Origin: Nocardiopsis quinghaiensis
GTDB lineage: Bacteria; Actinomycetota; Actinomycetes; Streptosporangiales; Streptosporangiaceae
Direction: 5' to 3'
Length of the DNA stretch: 64,000 nucleotides
Assembly: GCF_008638365.1 (NCBI RefSeq)
Contig: NZ_VWVU01000029.1
Coordinates: 27,360-91,359 of the forward strand
In this document: positions 59,455-64,000 of the stretch, piece after piece
Numbering within the stretch: position 1 is the stretch's first letter
How the letters are laid out: every line of letters begins with the position of its first letter
Notes under the pieces: generated by a model
Databases searched by the model: none
What the model was told of the DNA's origin: nothing
What the model saw: only the letters and a program-made list of their open reading frames with translations
Made by a program: the position numbers and the translations under genes

Positions 59455-62400
59455 TCACCAGGTCTCCTCGCTTCGCGCCGGGGGCGAGCTGAACCCTCCG
59501 TCACCGTCCCCCTCCCCCGATGTGGGGTCCGTTCCCGGGTCCCCGGTCCCCGGATCGACCGGGGTCTCGGGCTCGACCGGGGTCTCCGGCTCCGGCGTCT
59601 GGTCGTCCTGCGGCGGCTCCACGGGCTCCTGGGTGGACGGGTCTTCCGGCGTCTGGTCGCCCTGCGGCGGCTCCACGGGCTCCTGGGTGGACGGGTCCGG
59701 CGCCCAGTACTCGGTGGAACCGACGTTGGCACGGGGCGGGAACTCCTCCCGCTCGTACCCCTCCATCGCCTGGGTCATGTACTTGTTCCAGATGGTGGAG
59801 GGCAGCCCTGTACTCGACAGCTCGCCGTAGCCCGGGAGCGTGAAGGGCTTGTTGTCATCGCTGTAGACGCCCACGGCCGTGGACAGCTGCGGGGTGTAGC
59901 CGACGAACCAGGCCGCCACGCTGTCGTTGGCGGTACCGGTCTTGCCCGCCACCGGATGCGTCCAGATGTTGGCGTTGCGCCCCGTCCCGGAGTTGGCCAC
60001 CACCGTGAGCGCGTGGGTGACGTCGGCGGCGACGTCCTCGCTGACCGCACGGTCGCTCCCCACCTCCGGGCGCTCGTCATCACCCTCGGTGTTGACGATC
60101 TCCTTGACCACGTGCGTCTCGACGTGCACACCGCCGTTGGCGAAGCTGGCGTAGCCGCTGGCCTGGTCCACCGGGCTGACGCTCGTCGCGCCCAGCGGCA
60201 TGACCGGGACCAACTGGTTGTCGGGGATGCTGCCCTCGGGCAGGCCCAGGTCGTAGGCGGTCTGGCGGACGTTCTCGTGCCCGACCTCCATGCCCAGTTG
60301 GATGTAGCCGAGGTTGTTGGAGACCCGGGTGGCCTCGATCAGGCTCATCGGGCCTCCGGGGGCGTTCCCGGAGTTCTGGATGGAGTTTCCGTTGATGGTC
60401 TGGGGGCCGCTGCCGTCCACCACGCTGTTCAGGCTGTACCCCTGCTTCAGGGCGGTGGCCAGCACGTAGGGCTTGAACGCCGATCCGGCCTGGCCTCCCC
60501 CCAGGAAGGAGGTGTCGAACTGGTTCTCCTGGTAATCGTGGCCGCCGTAGAAGGCCACGACCTCACCGGTGGCCGGGTCGACGGTGCTCGCCCCGACGCT
60601 GACCCCCTCGGGCACCACCTCCGGGTCGATCGTTCCCTCGACCGCCTCGTACATCTTCTCCATCAGGGCATGGTCGAACGTGGTGACGATCTTGAAGCCC
60701 CGGCGGTTGATGTCGTCCTCGGTGTAGCCGAGGTCCTCCAGCTCCCGCATCGCGGCCTCGTACATGTAGCCCTCGTAGCCGCTGAGGCTGCTGCCGGAGG
60801 GCCGCTCCGGCTCGGGCGTGGGGAACTCCATCTTGTCGGCCTCGGCCTGGTTGATGGCACCGGTGGTGACCATGCCGTTGACCACGTACTTCCAGCGCTG
60901 CTCCATCTCCGGCGTGGTCTCCGCGTCCGCGAAGCCGAACTTGGTCGGCTGCTGGATCGCGGCGGCCAGGAAGGCGGCCTCCTCGGGAGTGAGCTCGGAG
61001 ACGTCCTTGTGGTAGTACGCCTGCGACGCGGCCTGGACTCCGTAGGCGTTGCGGCCGAAGTAGATGGTGTTGAGGTACTGCTCCATCACCCATTCTTTGC
61101 TCTCGGTCTGGTCGACCTTGATGGCGATGATGATCTCCCTGACCTTGCGGGTGATCGTCACGTCGTTGGAGATGCCCTTGTAGTAGTTGCGGACCATCTG
61201 CTGGGTGACGGTGGAACCGCCCTGCACCTGCTCGCCGCTGACGGTGGACCACACCGCGCGCGCGGTGCCGCTCACGGACACGCCGGGCTCGGTCCAGAAC
61301 CCGCGGTCCTCCGCGGAGATGACCGCCTCGACGACGTGGTCGCCGCCCTCGGTCATCTCGTCGTAGGAGACGACCTCGCGATCGGTGCCCCGGTAGGCGA
61401 ACTCGGCCTCGCCGTCGGCGTAGTAGAAGGTCGAGCCCTGTTCGAGCGCGTCGGCCTTCGCCGCGTCCGGGACCTCGACGGTGTTGTAGAAGAAGGCGAA
61501 CGTGGCGCAGCCGATGATGACGAACACACCGGCGATGATGAGAAAGACCCGGAGCATCCTCCACCACAGGGGCTTCTTCCTCTTCTTCCCCTTCTTAGCG
61601 GTGGGGTCGCCCGGGCCCTTCGGCCCGCCCGGGCCGGTGCCCCCCGGTCCGGCCGGCCCCTGGGGCCCGCCCGGGCCACTGGGGCCCGTGGGTCCGCGCT
61701 GGGAGGCGTCCGGGAAACCGTGGTGCGCCCCGGGCGCACCGGGGCCGCCGAAGGCGGGCCCGGTCTCCCCCGGACCGCCGGAGGCTCCGGAGTACGCGGC
61801 AGCGGCGGCTCCCCCGGCCGCGCCTGCCGCCGCACCGGCGGCACGGGGGCCGTCGGAACCGGTGCCCTCGGAACGCTGGCCCGCCTTGGGCGGCGTGTCG
61901 GCGCTGGAGGGCCCATCGGCGTGGGACTGCTCGGACACGTGGTCCGAGAAGCGGCGCGGAGCGGGCCACAGGGAGGCGGTCTCAGCCGTCGTGGACTCGT
62001 CGAGCGTTTCGGTGCCGGCCCCGGCCGGAGCGACGGAGTCCGGTGCCGGCGAACGGTCGGACCCGGCCGTGTCGGCCTCGGCCCGGACGGCGTCGAGCGA
62101 GATGGGCTCGGTCGAGGCGGGCGCCGGTGATGAGGGCTCGCCGGTACCGGCCGTCTCGTTCACCGGCATCTCCTCGGTGCCGCTGGAGCGCCCGTCCTCA
62201 CGGGCGTCCCCCGGGCGCGCCTCGCTCCTCTCCCTCTCCGCCGTGCTCGGGGAGTGGGTGGAGTCGTCGGCCGAGGGGGCGTCGGCGTCCTCCTCGGAGG
62301 CATCGGACGCGGAGGACGGGGACGAGGGCGGGGTGTCAGCGTGAACGTCGTCGGAGGAGGACTCCTGGCCCCCGGCGCCCACCCCGTCGGGGCCGAACCC

Positions 62401-62754
62401 CTGTTCCGCGAGGTTCCGGGCCACCCTGTCACGGAAGAAGGTCCCGCTGGTCTTGAAGCTGACCGGACCGATGAACTCCGGCTCCGGCTGGTCTCCTACT
62501 TCCTGTTCCCCTCCAGAAGCGTCATGAGTGGAATGATCTCCGTCGGTGGTGGGTACACCACCCTCAGAAGTGGGCCTGTCGGACAGCTCTTCGGCAGAGG
62601 TTTTCCTGGTCTCCGGCTCGTCAGTCGCGGGACGCTGTCCGTCCGCCCCGCTCTCGCCGTGTGTGCTCTCGCTCAGCTCCCCGCCCCCATGGCAAATCAC
62701 GTCCGGCACCGTGCCGTCCTGATGTTTGACGCGCGAGTGCCCCTGATCGTTCAT
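59455..62754 (-). CDS. Bifunctional penicillin-binding protein (class A, GT51 plus transpeptidase)
   Basis: Peptidoglycan polymerase and crosslinker, 1099 residues. The 395-residue cytoplasmic N-terminus is acidic Ser/Thr/Pro-rich, ending in a collagen-like Gly-Pro-rich stretch (about 355-385). The membrane helix is about 400-424. The GT51 domain has the catalytic Glu in SAEDRGFW (about 481) and QGGSTVTQQMVRN. The transpeptidase has SAFK (Ser about 757), SNN and KTGT (about 936). The C-terminal tail carries an 18-residue repeat (twice). Such N-terminal extensions are common in actinomycete PBPs, as in PonA. ATG 62754 has no clear ribosome site; later GTG or CTG starts near residue 16-27 are possible. 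Confidence 0.95.
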   Translation of the reverse strand: MNDQGHSRVKHQDGTVPDVICHGGGELSESTHGESGADGQRPATDEPETRKTSAEELSDRPTSEGGVPTTDGDHSTHDASGGEQEVGDQPEPEFIGPVSFKTSGTFFRDRVARNLAEQGFGPDGVGAGGQESSSDDVHADTPPSSPSSASDASEEDADAPSADDSTHSPSTAERERSEARPGDAREDGRSSGTEEMPVNETAGTGEPSSPAPASTEPISLDAVRAEADTAGSDRSPAPDSVAPAGAGTETLDESTTAETASLWPAPRRFSDHVSEQSHADGPSSADTPPKAGQRSEGTGSDGPRAAGAAAGAAGGAAAAAYSGASGGPGETGPAFGGPGAPGAHHGFPDASQRGPTGPSGPGGPQGPAGPGGTGPGGPKGPGDPTAKKGKKRKKPLWWRMLRVFLIIAGVFVIIGCATFAFFYNTVEVPDAAKADALEQGSTFYYADGEAEFAYRGTDREVVSYDEMTEGGDHVVEAVISAEDRGFWTEPGVSVSGTARAVWSTVSGEQVQGGSTVTQQMVRNYYKGISNDVTITRKVREIIIAIKVDQTESKEWVMEQYLNTIYFGRNAYGVQAASQAYYHKDVSELTPEEAAFLAAAIQQPTKFGFADAETTPEMEQRWKYVVNGMVTTGAINQAEADKMEFPTPEPERPSGSSLSGYEGYMYEAAMRELEDLGYTEDDINRRGFKIVTTFDHALMEKMYEAVEGTIDPEVVPEGVSVGASTVDPATGEVVAFYGGHDYQENQFDTSFLGGGQAGSAFKPYVLATALKQGYSLNSVVDGSGPQTINGNSIQNSGNAPGGPMSLIEATRVSNNLGYIQLGMEVGHENVRQTAYDLGLPEGSIPDNQLVPVMPLGATSVSPVDQASGYASFANGGVHVETHVVKEIVNTEGDDERPEVGSDRAVSEDVAADVTHALTVVANSGTGRNANIWTHPVAGKTGTANDSVAAWFVGYTPQLSTAVGVYSDDNKPFTLPGYGELSSTGLPSTIWNKYMTQAMEGYEREEFPPRANVGSTEYWAPDPSTQEPVEPPQGDQTPEDPSTQEPVEPPQDDQTPEPETPVEPETPVDPGTGDPGTDPTSGEGDGDGGFSSPPARSEETW
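59591..59698 (-). repeat. Two 54-bp tandem units in the PBP tail
   Basis: 59591-59644 and 59645-59698 are nearly identical. They encode PEDPSTQEPVEPPQ-type repeats, rich in Pro, Glu and Gln, at the surface-exposed C-terminus. Copy number is expected to vary between strains. Confidence 0.9.
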
Positions 62755-62954
62755 CTCGAGTCAGGATCGAAGCGGTATCTCAGGGAATAACGCCACCATC
62801 GCTCCGCCCTCGACATCACGATACCCGCACGTAACCATGTCAAGGGCAGACCGATAACCGCGCTGTCACTTCTTGTCCAGGACTTACCCGCGTCGGGTGT
62901 GTATCGGGCCGTATATGTTGACCCGGTCACTTTCCCGGAGCGAGGCCCTGGTGG

Positions 62955-63587
62955 TCAGGAGACGCGTTCGAGGACGCGCAGCGAACCGAGAGCGCGCACC
63001 TCTGCGAACCGCCCGGAGTCGAGGGCCCTGCGGTAGATGTCGTAGGGCGGACGGCCGCCGTCCTCGGGGTCGGGGAACACGTCGTGGATCACGAGGGCCC
63101 CACCCGGGGCCACATGGGGGCTCCAGCCCGCGTAGTCGTTCTGGGCGGCCTCCTCGCTGTGGCCGCCGTCGATGAAGACCATGCCGAGCGGGGTTCCCCA
63201 GACACCGGCGACCCCGGCGGAGGCACCGACGATCGCGATGACCTCACCGTCCAGGCCCGCCTCGGTGATCGTGCGGCGAAAGTGCGGGAGGGTGTCGAAC
63301 CTGCCGGTGGCCTCGTCGACAAGGGCCCTGTCGTGGTACTCCCAGCCCTCCTGGTGCTCCTCCGAGCCCCGGTGGTGGTCCACGGTGAGGACCTTGGCAC
63401 CGGCCACGCGGGCGGCCGCTCCGAGAAAGATGGTGGACTTGCCGCAGTAGGTACCGATCTCCACGATCGGGCCGATGTGCGCGTAGGCGATCGCGGCCTC
63501 GAAGAGGGCGGTGCCCTCGTCCGTGGGCATGAAGCCCTTGGCCGTCTCGGCCGCGGCAAGGAGTTCGGCGGGGATTGTCTTCGTCAT
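62955..63587 (-). CDS. Class I SAM-dependent methyltransferase
   Basis: 210 residues. The motif I region is IVEIGTYCGKSTIFLGAAAR, then VLTVDHHRGSEEHQEG, and GMVFIDGGHSEEAAQNDY, typical of the O-methyltransferase/DUF1698-like group. ATG 63587 has no ribosome site; ACAATT sits 8-13 bases upstream, so the mRNA may be leaderless. It is 365 bp from the PBP start, in between the rRNA operon and the PBP. The substrate is unknown. Confidence 0.85.
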   Translation of the reverse strand: MTKTIPAELLAAAETAKGFMPTDEGTALFEAAIAYAHIGPIVEIGTYCGKSTIFLGAAARVAGAKVLTVDHHRGSEEHQEGWEYHDRALVDEATGRFDTLPHFRRTITEAGLDGEVIAIVGASAGVAGVWGTPLGMVFIDGGHSEEAAQNDYAGWSPHVAPGGALVIHDVFPDPEDGGRPPYDIYRRALDSGRFAEVRALGSLRVLERVS

Positions 63588-63654
63588 GCGGAAATTGTCC
63601 CACCAGGAAGAATACGGCGGAGCACCCCACCCTTTGTTCACACGTTCACAAACC

Positions 63655-63704
63655 CGGGCGAACAAACACCCCACACACCCACACCACCCACCACACACAC
63701 AAAA
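63655..63704. repeat. CA-rich low-complexity tract
   Basis: About 50 bp made almost only of CACACC and ACCACC units, ending in AAAA, just before the rRNA terminator. It is unlike the rest of the GC-rich window. On the transcribed minus strand it is GT-rich. Confidence 0.7.
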
Positions 63705-63741
63705 GGGGGGCCACCCCGCAAGGCAACCCCCCCAAAAAAAA
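63701..63741 (-). terminator. rRNA operon terminator
   Basis: On the minus strand, directly after 5S: T8 (63741-63734), then G7 (63733-63727) that can pair with C6 (63710-63705), then TTTT. The T8 run and the hairpin with its T-tract are a double stop. Confidence 0.7.
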
Positions 63742-63858
63742 CCGTGGCAGCAACCTACTCTCCCACCCCACCACAGGGCAGTACCATCAGCGCAAAGAGA
63801 CTTAACGACCGGGTTCGGAAAGAGACCGGGTGTGACCCTCCAGCAATAACCACCACGG
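63742..63858 (-). rRNA. rrf: 5S ribosomal RNA
   Basis: The complement is 117 nt with terminal stem CCGTGG (63858-63853) / CCACGG (63747-63742). The core CCGAACCCGG, GATGGTACTGCC and GGGAGAGTAGG strings are diagnostic of bacterial 5S rRNA. Confidence 0.95.
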
Positions 63859-63970
63859 AAACCCACAACCCACCAGACTCCAACCCCACACCACCACAAG
63901 GCGGAGGGGCGAATCACAGCGAGCCAAGCTCCGTGAACACATGTGCGCGAACATCCAGTTATCTGCAGCG

Positions 63971-64000
63971 GACAAGCCCTCGGCCTATTAGTACCAGTCA
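63971..64000 (-). rRNA. rrl: 23S ribosomal RNA, 3' end (cut by window edge)
   Basis: The complement of 64000-63971 reads TGACTGGTACTAATAGGCCG and onward GAGGGCTTGTC, the conserved 3' end of bacterial 23S rRNA. It lies upstream of 5S in the usual 23S-5S order; most of the gene is outside the window. Confidence 0.9.

Noticed and set aside
63655..63704. CA-rich tract considered as a CRISPR-like or microsatellite array
   Set aside because: Units are irregular and there are no spacers; it is low-complexity DNA next to the rRNA terminator.

Overview
The window is chromosomal DNA from a high-GC actinomycete. Third codon positions are almost always G or C, GTG and TTG starts are common, and the gene set (DUF4429/SHOCT protein, Asp23/AmaP cluster, HAMP/CHASE3 kinase with an RsbU-type phosphatase, collagen-like penicillin-binding protein) suggests a Nocardiopsis or close Streptosporangiales relative. 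That placement is an inference from gene style, not a database match. Most of the window is core or semi-core genome. The one clear accessory insertion is a small Phd/Doc-type toxin-antitoxin cassette at 29.1-29.9 kb.

Layout. 1-4.6 kb: 5' part of a Gfo/Idh/MocA oxidoreductase, then a sugar ABC importer (lipoprotein plus two permeases, no ATPase) behind a perfect 16-bp palindrome. 4.6-9.9 kb (minus strand): fructosamine-kinase-like protein, low-molecular-weight tyrosine phosphatase, and a three-gene signalling operon (RsbU-type phosphatase, CHASE3 histidine kinase, Rcp1-type receiver). 10.3-24.2 kb: heme oxygenase with a TetR gene and a palindromic operator, exonuclease, asparaginase, ferredoxin-reductase-like flavoprotein, DUF4173 membrane protein, prolyl aminopeptidase, DUF4429 protein, acyl-CoA synthetase, DAHP synthase and a class D beta-lactamase-like lipoprotein.

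24.4-29.1 kb is a glycine/serine unit. A tandem glycine riboswitch precedes gcvT, then gcvH, glyA and sdaA: glycine is cleaved or converted to serine, and serine is deaminated to pyruvate. purU (formyl-tetrahydrofolate hydrolase), 4 kb further on, belongs to the same one-carbon economy. The last 109 bp of sdaA are repeated exactly 802 bp downstream, and the Phd/Doc pair lies between the two copies. 30.5-33.1 kb holds a six-gene Asp23/Gls24 envelope-stress operon with AmaP. 33.5-39.7 kb: purU, a PLP amino acid deaminase/aldolase, a DUF3618 protein, a CDP-alcohol phosphatidyltransferase, bcp, an unusual tRNA with anticodon UAG, and a membrane-anchored Ser/Thr kinase.

39.9-50.5 kb: an M16 peptidase pair (one active, one inactive subunit), a lipoprotein, SppA, a flavin reductase, a complete glycine-betaine/choline ABC importer and a HAD hydrolase. 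50.5-54.6 kb: an NrtR-like regulator divergent from nadA, a sigma-factor-like protein with a membrane anchor, and a KstR-like TetR regulator. 55-59.4 kb: a metallo-beta-lactamase-fold hydrolase, then a glycosyltransferase, a methyltransferase (CTG start) and a prenyltransferase-like toroid protein, which look like one undescribed biosynthetic unit. 59.4-63.6 kb: a large bifunctional penicillin-binding protein and a small methyltransferase. The right edge is the end of an rRNA operon on the minus strand (5S and the last bases of 23S).

The observations most worth following are the sdaA-end duplication around the toxin-antitoxin pair; two intergenic hairpins at 0.8 and 46.0 kb with an identical 13-nt loop, identical 24-bp geometry and covarying stems; the UAG tRNA without a long variable arm; and the heme oxygenase operator.
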